From contig VXOZ01000248.1 of the NCBI GenBank assembly GCA_009839775.1, positions 1 to 7,766 of the forward strand: a DNA stretch of 7,766 bases, given 5' to 3'. Numbering within the stretch: the first letter of the stretch is position 1; each line of letters opens with the position of its first letter. This document shows positions 1 to 6,556 of this stretch, piece by piece. The notes beneath the pieces were generated by a model. It was given only the letters and a program-made list of their open reading frames with translations. It made no database searches and was not told the DNA's origin. Source of the DNA: Chloroflexota bacterium. GTDB lineage: Bacteria; Chloroflexota; UBA11872; VXOZ01. A program made the position numbers and the translations under genes.

Positions 1-538
1 GTCGAAAGGCGGCTGCTTCCGTCAGTCCTTGTGAATCCATCAGCATCCCTTTCGCCCGGTCTACCAGCCGCCGCGTTTCCAGCGCATCCTTTAGGTTGAC
101 GTTTTCCAGTTCGATTGCCTTCAGCTCCGCGAAACGGGCAATGGCAACCTCAAGTGTGGGTACCAGATCGGCTTCGCGGAACGGTTTTGAGATATAGCCG
201 AGCACGCCGGCCTCGCGGGCGTCCTCGACGAGTTCGCGATCGCTGAAGGCCGTGAGCAGCACGATGGGGGCGATCCGCTCTTCCAGCAGGACGCGCGCGG
301 CGGTGATGCCGTCCATCTTCGGCATCTTGATGTCCATGAGCACCAAGTCGGGGTCCAAGCGGCGTGCGAGCGCCACCGCCATGTGTCCGTCCGCGGCTTC
401 CCCAACCACGGAATAGCCCAGTTCGTTGAGTCGCTCGCGCAGGTCCAGGCGGATAATCGACTCATCGTCCACGACCAGAATGCGCGCCTGCTCGGTTGGC
501 TGCTCAAAGGTTGCCATGTCCGGTGTAGTTGTACTCAT
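1..538 (-). CDS. ANTAR-domain response regulator (PdtaR-like), C-terminus cut by window edge
   Basis: Reading leftward from the ATG at 538, 179 codons stay open to the window edge. Residues about 18-135 form a receiver domain: acidic pair D24/D25, phospho-acceptor D69 in LVLMDIKMP, T96 and K118 (ISKPF). A helical linker leads to an ANTAR domain from about 140, seen as LETRRLVDRAKGMLM and LTEAAAF. ANTAR proteins bind paired hexaloop RNA hairpins and prevent transcription termination, usually once phosphorylated by a histidine kinase. Family members are about 190-205 residues, so roughly the last 15-25 are missing. No kinase gene is visible. The start is uncertain: M8 (ATG at 517) is an alternative, and neither start has a strong Shine-Dalgarno. 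The gene is divergent from dprA. The family call is firm; the regulated targets are unknown. Confidence 0.93.
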   Translation of the reverse strand, partial: MSTTTPDMATFEQPTEQARILVVDDESIIRLDLRERLNELGYSVVGEAADGHMAVALARRLDPDLVLMDIKMPKMDGITAARVLLEERIAPIVLLTAFSDRELVEDAREAGVLGYISKPFREADLVPTLEVAIARFAELKAIELENVNLKDALETRRLVDRAKGMLMDSQGLTEAAAFR

Positions 539-855
539 GCTCTTGCTGATCCAAATGACTGCGCTAGGCTGCCGAGGGTTGGGCCAACGACCAAACACTC
601 TCGGCACTGGCGCCGTGTGACGTTTCGTTTCACCCCAACCACATTCTTACCGCCTGCCTTCTTTGGTTTCCATGATACACTACTTAGCGGCGCGGATGAA
701 TGTGCCTTATCCTCAATCGAATCAACTCGCTGCCCCAGGTTTGTACGTGCTTGCTCGGTGCATGGGTGCGACAAGCGCGACCGGCCTCCCTGGTGACTCA
801 TGGAGTGGTGTAAGCGCCGTTTCTCAGAGAAGTAGTCAAGAAAAAGAACCTGTCA
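539..855. other. Divergent intergenic region between the response regulator and dprA
   Basis: This 317-bp stretch separates two divergent genes and must hold their promoters. I see no convincing gene; open frames here have no ribosome site or family resemblance. The most promoter-like element is at 673-681: an extended -10 (TG, one base, TACACT) on the plus strand, overlapping a TATCAT on the minus strand (677-672). Neither has a good -35 at the right distance. No intrinsic terminator, tRNA or riboswitch was recognised. Confidence 0.5.
673..681 (+). promoter_or_regulatory. Possible extended -10 element upstream of dprA
   Basis: TGATACACT fits an extended -10 (TGn followed by a TATAAT-like hexamer), about 175 bases before the dprA ATG. 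No -35 match lies 16-18 bases upstream. The overlapping minus-strand TATCAT could serve the divergent regulator. The motif is short, so chance is a real alternative. Confidence 0.25.
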
Positions 856-1950
856 ATGACTCCAGATCAAGATCGTGCCTTCTACGTAGCGCTGACCATG
901 GTGCCGGACATAGGGCCGGGTCGCATGCACCGCTTGCTCCGTCACTTTGGCACGATGTCTGCCGCGTGGCACGCCTCGCCCGCCGCCTGGCGGGACGCCG
1001 GTCTTGAGCCGGCGGTGGCCGCCACGCTTGAACGCGCGCGCGGTGAAATTGACCCGGCCCAAGAGTTGGCGCGGCTCGCCAAAGCGGAGATTGCGGCGCT
1101 GACGTGGGCCGATGCCGCCTTTCCGCCGCTCTTGCGGCAGATTCCCAGTCCACCTATTTGCCTCTATGTGCGCGGTAGTTTGGCTGCGAGCGACGAGTTG
1201 GCGGTGGCGATTGTCGGTACGCGCAACGCCACTGCCTATGGGCGCAGTATCACCCGCCGCTTGGCTGCCGACCTCGCCGCGAACGGTGTGACGGTCGTAA
1301 GCGGCTTGGCCCGCGGCATCGATGCCGTCGCCCATCGCGCTGCCCTCGAGGTGGGCGGGCGTACCTTGGCGGTCTTCGGTTGCGGCTTAGATATAATCTA
1401 TCCATCTGAGCACCGGCGGCTGGCTGAAGAGGTCGCGGCGCAAGGAGCGCTCATTTCCGAATATCCATTGGGACGCCAGCCCGCGGCAGACCAATTCCCG
1501 GTGCGCAACCGGCTGATTAGCGGTCTATCGCTTGGAGTTGTGATTACTGAGTCCAGAGAACGGAGCGGCGCGCTCATAACGGCCGAATTTGCAGGTCAAC
1601 AAGGGCGCGACGTGTTCGCAGTACCCGGCAGCATTCTGACGCAGTCCAGCGCCGGGCCGCACCGGCTGATCCAGGACGGCGCGAAGCTCGTCATGAACGT
1701 GGGAGACATTCTGGGCGAACTCAACATCAATCTGGTCGGGCGGCAGGCTGAGCTTACGACTGCCGTTCCCATGAGTGTGGAAGAAGCGCGAATTCTTGAA
1801 CTGTTGGATGGCGATCCGGTGCACGTGGACGAAATCAGCGCCCGTACCAATATACCGGTGCAGCAGGTAAGCAGCTTGCTCACACTGATGGAGGTGCGAG
1901 GCATCGTGAGCGCGGTTGGGACATTGACGTATGCGCGCGGCAGACAGTGA
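856..1950 (+). CDS. dprA: DNA-processing protein DprA (Smf)
   Basis: This cytoplasmic protein binds single-stranded DNA taken up during transformation and loads RecA onto it. The 364-residue length is normal for the family. Residues about 1-65 are a helical SAM/HhH-like N-terminal region (VPDIGPGRMHRLL). Residues about 85-290 are the DprA Rossmann-like fold, with VAIVGTRNAT (117-126), SGLARGIDAVAH (149-160), GCGLDIIYP (175-183), FPVRNRLISGLS (214-225), SGALITAEFA (237-246) and GRDVFAVPG (250-258). Residues about 305-360 look like the winged-helix C-terminal domain. The loop before LIQDGA reads GPHR, where GxN-type residues are more usual. The ATG at 856 gives a normal N-terminus, although the upstream purine-rich stretch is only a weak ribosome site. 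No other competence gene is visible, so natural transformation cannot be concluded from this window. Confidence 0.97.
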   Translation: MTPDQDRAFYVALTMVPDIGPGRMHRLLRHFGTMSAAWHASPAAWRDAGLEPAVAATLERARGEIDPAQELARLAKAEIAALTWADAAFPPLLRQIPSPPICLYVRGSLAASDELAVAIVGTRNATAYGRSITRRLAADLAANGVTVVSGLARGIDAVAHRAALEVGGRTLAVFGCGLDIIYPSEHRRLAEEVAAQGALISEYPLGRQPAADQFPVRNRLISGLSLGVVITESRERSGALITAEFAGQQGRDVFAVPGSILTQSSAGPHRLIQDGAKLVMNVGDILGELNINLVGRQAELTTAVPMSVEEARILELLDGDPVHVDEISARTNIPVQQVSSLLTLMEVRGIVSAVGTLTYARGRQ

Positions 1951-1959
1951 AATCGCTCG

Positions 1960-2271
1960 ATGAACCCGGATCCGCGAGCGCTCTACGCACGGTTGGCGCA
2001 GGCATCGGTGGCAGAACAAGCCTTGGTGCTGCGGTTCTTGCTCGGCAAACGCACGGCGGCGCTGGGGCGCGCGAGCCCGCACCTCGATCTCTTCCTCGGG
2101 GAACTGCAGATTGAACTGCCGGGCGCCATAGAATTGCTCGGCGATCTTCGCTTCAATCTGGGGACGGTGTTGCATGGAGAGGTCTCGCGGTGGGCGCAAG
2201 GCGAGGTGGAGGCCGGGCCGTTGTACCAACGTGTCTTGGGCAGGTTCCGGACATTGTTTTGTGCTGACTAG
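1960..2271 (+). CDS. Small uncharacterised protein, probably co-transcribed with dprA
   Basis: This 103-residue ORF starts 9 bp after the dprA stop, a spacing typical of an operon partner. I do not recognise its family. It lacks a signal peptide and membrane segments and looks mostly helical. Acidic and leucine-rich stretches dominate the middle (DLFLGELQIELPGAIELLGDL, read in part from 43), with basic patches at RFLLGKR (25-31) and RVLGRFR (91-97). There is a single cysteine, at residue 101. No clear Shine-Dalgarno precedes the ATG, so translation may be coupled to dprA. A longer antisense ORF covers the same stretch but mostly mirrors dprA. The call rests on position and composition only; a spurious ORF remains possible. 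Confidence 0.5.
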   Translation: MNPDPRALYARLAQASVAEQALVLRFLLGKRTAALGRASPHLDLFLGELQIELPGAIELLGDLRFNLGTVLHGEVSRWAQGEVEAGPLYQRVLGRFRTLFCAD

Positions 2272-2346
2272 GGCGTGAGTAGGCGCGAAGCTCCATGTAT
2301 CTACGTGGTGTACATCCAAACCGACTGATTACGGCCCTCGCGGCAG

Positions 2347-2375
2347 TTGCCACTAGCCTACTGCCGTGCCATAAT
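2347..2375 (+). promoter_or_regulatory. Sigma70-type promoter for the small membrane protein gene
   Basis: TTGCCA (2347-2352) and CATAAT (2370-2375) are separated by exactly 17 bases. TG at 2367-2368, one base before the -10, adds an extended -10. Transcription would start near 2382 and give a leader of about 25 bases before the ATG at 2407. This is the best promoter match in the window. It also argues against starting the protein further upstream at the in-frame TTG at 2347. Confidence 0.6.
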
Positions 2376-2396
2376 AGGTGCGAACGAGAACACCGT

Positions 2397-2402
2397 GAGG
2401 AG
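2397..2402 (+). promoter_or_regulatory. Ribosome binding site fixing the start at 2407
   Basis: GAGGAG lies 4 bases before the ATG at 2407. It makes that ATG the best start, over the in-frame GTG at 2395 and the TTG at 2347, which lie within or upstream of the ribosome site or promoter. Confidence 0.6.
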
Positions 2403-2406
2403 CGCG

Positions 2407-2655
2407 ATGCCGAGATTCGATTTATTCTTTCAGGTTCCCCCGTTCATTGAATGGGGTAGAGACTCTGCGTCTTTCTTAGGCGCCGTGGCAATCAGTACGA
2501 ATTACGCCGTCTTTGCCGCGGTCATGTTGGGCACGCTCGCTATCTTCTTGGCGGCATTGGATTTCTGGGTCTATCAATTCCGGCGCAAGAAGCTGTGGAT
2601 TGACTGGGACAAGCCGGAAGAGCCGTACGAACCCCAGCCGTACGACGGCCCCTGA
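2407..2655 (+). CDS. Small single-pass membrane protein of unknown function
   Basis: This 82-residue protein does not match a family I recognise. A short aromatic and polar N-terminal part (PRFDLFFQVPPFIEWGRD) precedes one long hydrophobic segment at about 32-56 (NYAVFAAVMLGTLAIFLAAL). A basic cluster, RRKK (59-62), follows, and then an acidic, proline- and tyrosine-rich tail (DKPEEPYEPQPYDGP, 68-82). By the positive-inside rule the tail would be cytoplasmic and the N-terminus outside. The tail composition resembles a flexible interaction tail rather than an enzyme. The good promoter and ribosome site, plus a sensible membrane topology, support a real gene. It stands alone: about 135 bp from the upstream ORF and 364 bp from the next gene. 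Confidence 0.7.
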   Translation: MPRFDLFFQVPPFIEWGRDSASFLGAVAISTNYAVFAAVMLGTLAIFLAALDFWVYQFRRKKLWIDWDKPEEPYEPQPYDGP

Positions 2656-2674
2656 AACCTCAGGAATAGGTTTC
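2654..2674 (+). repeat. Inverted repeat GAAACCT / AGGTTTC after the membrane protein gene
   Basis: GAAACCT (2654-2660) and AGGTTTC (2668-2674) form a 7-bp stem with a 7-base loop, starting inside the stop codon. A competing hairpin, CCTGA / TCAGG, spans 2651-2664. No T-run follows, so it is a poor intrinsic terminator; it may still end or stabilise the transcript. Confidence 0.45.
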
Positions 2675-3019
2675 TGCCAGGAAGACCCTCCGCAGTTGCG
2701 TCTCTTGCTTCTGTAGCTGGCAGCAATTGTTGTGTGCGTTAAGTACCGGCTAGGTTCTTTCGCACACACCTTAGTGGTCTGACGTTCCTGGTTTGCTGAG
2801 TTTAAGGCTCAGTGCCTCCATCCCTTATTACTGCGCAAGCGGGAATCCATTCGCTCCGCGTTTGTACAAGTCGTCCCAAGTGGGAGCACGCCCCTGCGCT
2901 GCGTTTCGGATTCCTGTGCTCCTAAGTAGCCATCTCCGTGGCGCGTTAGGACTGTGGTTGCTCGCGCAAAGTTCCGCTCGGAGTGATGTGCAATGTCAAC
3001 ACTGCAAAGGGTCTAGTGG
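2656..3019. other. Gene-free stretch before the first dehydrogenase
   Basis: These 364 bp hold no convincing gene. The 81-codon frame at 2793-3038 has no ribosome site, an odd composition, and runs into the next gene. Visible structures are the inverted repeat at 2654-2674 and an 8-bp inverted repeat at 2731-2768. I found no tRNA on either strand and no clear promoter. A perfect TTGACA on the minus strand (2999-2994) has no matching -10. The stretch appears less GC-rich than the flanking genes. Confidence 0.5.
2731..2768. repeat. Perfect 8-bp inverted repeat TGTGTGCG / CGCACACA
   Basis: The arms at 2731-2738 and 2761-2768 are exact complements separated by 22 bases. No T-run follows. It could be a weak RNA hairpin or a protein-binding site; an arm this short can also arise by chance. 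Confidence 0.35.
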
Positions 3020-4036
3020 ATGTCAGGCGCGTATGTGAGCAGCCGCCGGCTGGTGTTTCCGGGGCCGCAAGAGGTCACCTGGGAAGAACTCCAGGTGGCG
3101 CCGCCGCAGCATGGCGAGCTCGCGGTTGAGAGTCGCCGTTCTCTGATCAGCATCGGCACGGAATTGGCATTCTTCTCCGGCAGGCAGTGGACGAATCCGG
3201 GCCGGGGTGTCTTGCCGCAATATCCGGCGTATCCCGGCTACTCCAACGCGGGCATCGTGGTAGCAGCCGGCGAGGGCACGGCGCCGTGGCAAGAGGGCGA
3301 CCGTATCGCTAGTTCCGCCCGGCACGCCACGGTGCAGAATGTGCGCAATCTTGACGGGGCCGTTGCGATCCCGCAGGCCGTGTCGGACGAAGAAGCCACG
3401 TTCTGTACGTTGGGGGCGACGGTACTCAACGCCTATCGTCGCGGCGCGCCTCAGCTTGGCGAGTGCGCTGTCGTCGTGGGGCAGGGAATACTCGGCCAGC
3501 TCGCTGTGCAATACCTGCGTCTTGGCGGCTGCGATCCGGTCGTTGCCGTCGATCTCGATGCGAAACGGCTGGCGCTCACTGAGCGGGTCGGCGCTGCGAC
3601 CTATTTGCTTAATCCCAGTGAAGACGATGTAGTTGCAGCCGTTCACGACCTTACGGCTGGCCGGGGCGCGGACATCGTGTTCGAGGCGACCGGCCTCACC
3701 GAGACCTACGACCTGACCTTTGCGCTCACGCGGCCTTACGGTCGGGTGGTAGGACTGGGATCACCGCGCTATCCCGCAACGGTGGACATGCAGCAGGTAC
3801 ACATCAAGCCGCTGCAAATCATCGGCGCCATTGGCAATCATCCGTCGGGAGAGTCGAAGGAGAATCGGTGGACGCGCGGCGCTCACATGGCTTTCTTCAT
3901 GGATCTCTTGGCACAGAATCGGGTGAACGTTCGTGATCTTATCACCCACCGGGTGCCTGCGGATGAAGCGCCAAATATCTATCTGAAGCTGCTCGCAGAC
4001 CGCACGGCGTACCTAGGCGTGATCCTGGAGTGGTAA
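3020..4036 (+). CDS. Zinc-independent medium-chain dehydrogenase/reductase (GTE-type, bacteriochlorophyllide-dehydrogenase-like)
   Basis: This is a 338-residue NAD(P)-dependent oxidoreductase of the MDR superfamily. The N-terminal GroES-like half (about 10-140) carries SLISIGTEL (41-49) and PGYSNAG (72-78), where classical zinc alcohol dehydrogenases have a Cys-containing ICGSD and a GHE motif. The catalytic zinc ligands Cys and His-Glu are therefore replaced, and the four-Cys structural zinc loop is also absent. The Rossmann half has GQGILGQ (154-160) and acidic D178 at the end of the second strand, which favours NAD over NADP. The tail ends LGVILEW. These features fit the subgroup that includes BchC. 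No bacteriochlorophyll genes are seen, so the substrate is unknown. AAAGGG (3006-3011) is a good ribosome site 8 bases before the ATG. A convergent paralogue lies 30 bp downstream. Confidence 0.88.
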   Translation: MSGAYVSSRRLVFPGPQEVTWEELQVAPPQHGELAVESRRSLISIGTELAFFSGRQWTNPGRGVLPQYPAYPGYSNAGIVVAAGEGTAPWQEGDRIASSARHATVQNVRNLDGAVAIPQAVSDEEATFCTLGATVLNAYRRGAPQLGECAVVVGQGILGQLAVQYLRLGGCDPVVAVDLDAKRLALTERVGAATYLLNPSEDDVVAAVHDLTAGRGADIVFEATGLTETYDLTFALTRPYGRVVGLGSPRYPATVDMQQVHIKPLQIIGAIGNHPSGESKENRWTRGAHMAFFMDLLAQNRVNVRDLITHRVPADEAPNIYLKLLADRTAYLGVILEW

Positions 4037-4074
4037 CAGGTTTCACAAACTGAAGGCGCGAAACTTCTAGCGCC
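4037..4074. terminator. Hairpins between the two convergent dehydrogenase genes
   Basis: The gap between the two stop codons is 30 bp. CAG-g-TTT / AAA-CTG (4037-4052) forms a small bulged hairpin. GGCGC / GCGCC (4055-4059 and 4070-4074) forms a second stem reaching into the stop codon and final codons of the leftward gene. Neither is followed by a strong T-run, so a bidirectional terminator is plausible but not proven. Confidence 0.35.
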
Positions 4075-5074
4075 AGTCGAACAAGACCCCAAGCGAGTCT
4101 TCCCCGCCTGCCGCCAGCATGGCGTAAATGGCGGCGGCATCCGTAGGCGGCGCGACGTGGGTGATCAGGTGCTCGGCCTGCACGTCGCCGCTTTCGAGCA
4201 TGGAGAGATAGAGCTGGCGGTGCCGCTGTTGCGTCCACGGCGCCTGCGGCGTTGCCTCCGTGGGTGTCAGCGGCTGGAAGACGCCCATCAGCGTAAGGTC
4301 CCGCCGGAAGAAATCCGCGTAGAGATTCAGCTCCGCCTTGCCCATGGGACCGCCAAGCATCACGATGATGCCCCGTGTTGCCGCTACCCGTAGGTTTGTG
4401 GGCAGGGCGTCGGGCACCGGCGTGGCGTCGTAGACCCGCTCGACGCCGTTGCCGCCGGTCGCATTCATCACGGCGGCGTGCACATCCTCTTGGGCGGCGT
4501 TGACGGTTAGGTCGGCGCCGCTGCGTTGGGCTCGTTCCAGCCGGAAGTCTGCCACGTCGGTCGCGATGACGGGCCGGCACCCGGCCGCTTTCAAGAACTG
4601 CACAACCATCTGGCCGACAACGCCTTGGCCGGCTACGAGGGCCGCCTGGCCGACTTCCGGCGGCGCGCGCCGCACGCCCGCCAAGGCTACTTGCGCGAGT
4701 ACCGCAAGGGCGGCGCCATCGGACGGCACATTGGGCGGCAGGCGATCGATCGCGTCAGTTCCTACCGTTCGCAGGTAGTGGCTGGCGTGATTCGCCATGG
4801 TGAGGACACGTTCGCCCGGCTGGTACGCGGTCATTCCCGCGCCGACCTCCACCACAGTGCCCACGTTCGCGTAGCCCGGTCTAACGGGAAACGGCCGCTG
4901 CGGCACGCCGGAGTCCGCGTAGACGTTCATATAGCGCTTACGTTCCGTGCCGGCGCTGATACAACTGAAGGCAGACCTCACCAGCACCTGGCCCGCCTCC
5001 GGGCGGGGCACGGTGAACTCCTCCAGTGTGGCGGCAAACGCGCTCGGGAAAACAACGACGTGTCCGGTTTCCAT
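4067..5074 (-). CDS. Zinc-independent medium-chain dehydrogenase/reductase, paralogue of the neighbouring convergent gene
   Basis: This 335-residue oxidoreductase is clearly related to the gene at 3020-4036. It shares FSCISAGTER (36-45), PGYANVG (66-72), GQGVVGQ (149-155), acidic D173, LITH (303-306) and the ending LGVLFDW. As in its paralogue, the positions of the catalytic zinc ligands are Ser and Tyr-Ala instead of Cys and His-Glu, and there is no structural zinc loop. Identity between the two looks low, so the duplication is old or the genes were acquired separately. A ribosome site AGGAG (5086-5082) sits 7 bases before the ATG at 5074. The substrate is unknown. The two genes cannot share a transcript, but the tail-to-tail placement suggests a functional or evolutionary link. 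Confidence 0.88.
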   Translation of the reverse strand: METGHVVVFPSAFAATLEEFTVPRPEAGQVLVRSAFSCISAGTERKRYMNVYADSGVPQRPFPVRPGYANVGTVVEVGAGMTAYQPGERVLTMANHASHYLRTVGTDAIDRLPPNVPSDGAALAVLAQVALAGVRRAPPEVGQAALVAGQGVVGQMVVQFLKAAGCRPVIATDVADFRLERAQRSGADLTVNAAQEDVHAAVMNATGGNGVERVYDATPVPDALPTNLRVAATRGIIVMLGGPMGKAELNLYADFFRRDLTLMGVFQPLTPTEATPQAPWTQQRHRQLYLSMLESGDVQAEHLITHVAPPTDAAAIYAMLAAGGEDSLGVLFDWR

Positions 5075-5288
5075 ATGGCCGCTCCTATTGCTATCTCAAA
5101 TGAGGGGAATACCTGAGCGCGGAGCCCTTCCCTGCAGGCGTTGCGTAGCACTCTCTTGCCCGCCTCCCGCCGGGTCTGCTCAGCTCTGCAACTCGTGGCC
5201 CGGTTGCGCGACTCTTGCCCTATTAGTATGTCGCGCAGGTTCGCGCTGGCGCCGCGGTGAAGGCGAGGTCGGCCGGTCCGGTGCAAAG
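5075..5288. other. Intergenic region between proB and the leftward dehydrogenase
   Basis: In these 214 bp, transcription of both flanking genes runs leftward: proB ends here and the dehydrogenase begins. The only notable structure is a 7-bp inverted repeat, GCGCGAC / GTCGCGC (5206-5212 and 5230-5236, 17-base loop), 53 bases beyond the proB stop. It lacks a T-run on either strand. No clear promoter for the dehydrogenase was found. Confidence 0.4.
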
Positions 5289-6401
5289 TTAGAGAAAGAC
5301 CATGTTGTTGCGGTGGACGGCTTCGTCGCCAAAGGACTCTGGCAGCAGACTCGTGATCTCGCTGGACTTCTTGCCCATGATCTTGCGCAAGTCCTCGGAC
5401 GGATAGTTTACAAGGCCGCAGGCAAACGCGTCCCCGCCAACAGCACGGATTTCTACCGTATCGCCGCGACTGAAAGTGCCCTCCACACCGATGATTCCCG
5501 CAGGTAAGAGACTGCGCCCGTTCTTCAAGAGGGCATTGGCTGCGCCGGCATCGACGATGATGCGGTGACCGCGCGCGAGGTCCGAGGCCATCCAGGCTTC
5601 ACGCAGACTCTTCGTGCGACTCACCTTGCTCGCAAAGCGCGTGCCCACTTCTTCCCCGGCGGCTAAAGAGAGGATCACGTCAGGAATTGTACCCTGGCAT
5701 ATGACGACGTCTGTGCCTGCCGCAGTAGCCATACGTGCTGCCTTGATCTTGGTTGCCATGCCGCCAACACTGCTGGCGGAACCGGCGCCGCCTGCCATGG
5801 CTTCAACTTCGCGGGTGATACTCTCCACCACCGGCACGTGGGTCGCGGAAACGTCGCTACGGGGATCGGCCGTATAGAGGCCCTTGATGTCGGTCAAGAT
5901 TGCCAGGAGGTCGGCATCCACCAGATTGGCGACAAGCGCCGAGAGCGTGTCGTTATCGCCAATCTGCTGGAGCTCGGCCACGGCGACCACGTCGTTCTCA
6001 TTGCAGATCGGCAGGACGCCGGTTTCCAGCAGGCCGAGCAGTGTATTGCGCGCGTTCAGGTAGCCGTCGCGTTCCAACTCCGTCCGTGTAAAAAGAGCCT
6101 GGGCCACCGCTATGCCAAAGGGAGCGAAGAATTCCGCGTAGGTGCGCATGAGCAGCGGCTGACCGATGGCGGCCAGTATCTGTCGGACCGGAATGCCCTT
6201 GCCGCTCGGCGACGGCACACCGGCGTTTCTGCCGGCCGCTACGGCGCCCGAGGTAACCAGCACTATCTGTTTGCCTTGTTCTCTCAGGGCGGCAATCTGG
6301 CGCACGAAGTCGGCCATGCGCTCGCGATTGAGTTCCTCTCCACCCCGCGTGAGCAGGTTCGTGCCAAGTTTGACGACAATGCGTTTGAGCGGTTTTGCCA
6401 T
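5289..6401 (-). CDS. proB: Glutamate 5-kinase (ProB) with C-terminal PUA domain
   Basis: ProB phosphorylates L-glutamate with ATP to gamma-glutamyl phosphate, the first committed step of proline synthesis in the cytoplasm. Residues about 5-255 are the amino-acid-kinase domain: VVKLGTNLL (9-17), VTSGAVAAG (49-57), PICNENDVV (131-139), GDNDTLSALVA (148-158), LTDIKGLYTADP (169-180) and GGMATKIKAA (213-222). The residues just before GGM are SV, where GTGGM is common. Residues about 275-355 are the PUA domain (HRIIVDAGAANALL, SLLPAGIIGVEG, FSRGDTVEI). The 370-residue length is typical. The ATG at 6401 gives the standard N-terminus but has no obvious Shine-Dalgarno. proA, its usual partner, does not follow; the next gene is a dehydrogenase. 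The enzyme is normally feedback-inhibited by proline. Confidence 0.97.
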   Translation of the reverse strand: MAKPLKRIVVKLGTNLLTRGGEELNRERMADFVRQIAALREQGKQIVLVTSGAVAAGRNAGVPSPSGKGIPVRQILAAIGQPLLMRTYAEFFAPFGIAVAQALFTRTELERDGYLNARNTLLGLLETGVLPICNENDVVAVAELQQIGDNDTLSALVANLVDADLLAILTDIKGLYTADPRSDVSATHVPVVESITREVEAMAGGAGSASSVGGMATKIKAARMATAAGTDVVICQGTIPDVILSLAAGEEVGTRFASKVSRTKSLREAWMASDLARGHRIIVDAGAANALLKNGRSLLPAGIIGVEGTFSRGDTVEIRAVGGDAFACGLVNYPSEDLRKIMGKKSSEITSLLPESFGDEAVHRNNMVFL

Positions 6402-6519
6402 GTTTCGCTATCCGAGAGCCAAAGAGGAAGACAATACGTGCTCGATCAGGATACCAAATCCACCATGTTGCGCGAGAGCAGGCAGTTAGGCAAGATAATT
6501 CTAGCACGGGTGTCTTCCC

Positions 6520-6532
6520 GGCACGCCGTGCC
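6520..6532. repeat. Palindrome GGCACG-C-CGTGCC in the proB/plsY divergent region
   Basis: A perfect 6-bp inverted repeat around one central base lies about 40 bp before the plsY start. The position would suit an operator or a short hairpin in the leader. No regulator is known to match it, and a GC-rich 6-bp palindrome can occur by chance. The rest of the 170-bp divergent region shows only a loose -10 (TAGTAT, 6545-6550) without a -35. Confidence 0.3.
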
Positions 6533-6556
6533 TGGCAGTGACTTTAGTATCTGCGC

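Noticed and set aside
121..507. 128-codon minus-strand ORF
   Set aside because: It is out of frame with the response regulator, whose frame is open to the window edge and carries all receiver and ANTAR motifs. The Trp/Ser/Arg-rich composition marks a shadow.
853..1335. 160-codon minus-strand ORF over the dprA start
   Set aside because: It lies wholly antisense to well-conserved dprA sequence and has Arg/Gly-rich shadow composition.
1525..2319. 264-codon minus-strand ORF antisense to dprA and the small ORF
   Set aside because: Its His/Arg/Gln-rich composition matches no family, and it mirrors dprA motifs. High-GC codon bias commonly leaves such antisense frames open.
2900..2925. TTCGGATTCC, reminiscent of a tRNA T-loop
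   Set aside because: The flanking bases do not pair as a 5-bp T-stem, and no acceptor or anticodon stem could be found around it.
2994..2999. Perfect TTGACA -35 on the minus strand
   Set aside because: No -10-like hexamer lies 15-19 bases downstream, and there is no leftward gene to serve.
2793..3038. 81-codon plus-strand ORF in the gene-free region
   Set aside because: There is no ribosome site, its composition is low in charged residues and rich in Ser/Cys/Arg, and it overlaps the well-supported start at 3020 in another frame.
3942..4580. 212-codon minus-strand ORF inside the second dehydrogenase
   Set aside because: It is an Arg/Ala-rich frame shadow of the dehydrogenase on the same strand.
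5206..5236. GCGCGAC / GTCGCGC inverted repeat as a proB terminator
   Set aside because: The 17-base loop and absence of a T-run on either strand make an intrinsic terminator unlikely; it is kept only as a note in the intergenic entry.
4526..5507. Plus-strand ORFs opposite the dehydrogenase start and the proB end
   Set aside because: They have no family resemblance or ribosome sites, and both flanking genes are firm on the other strand.
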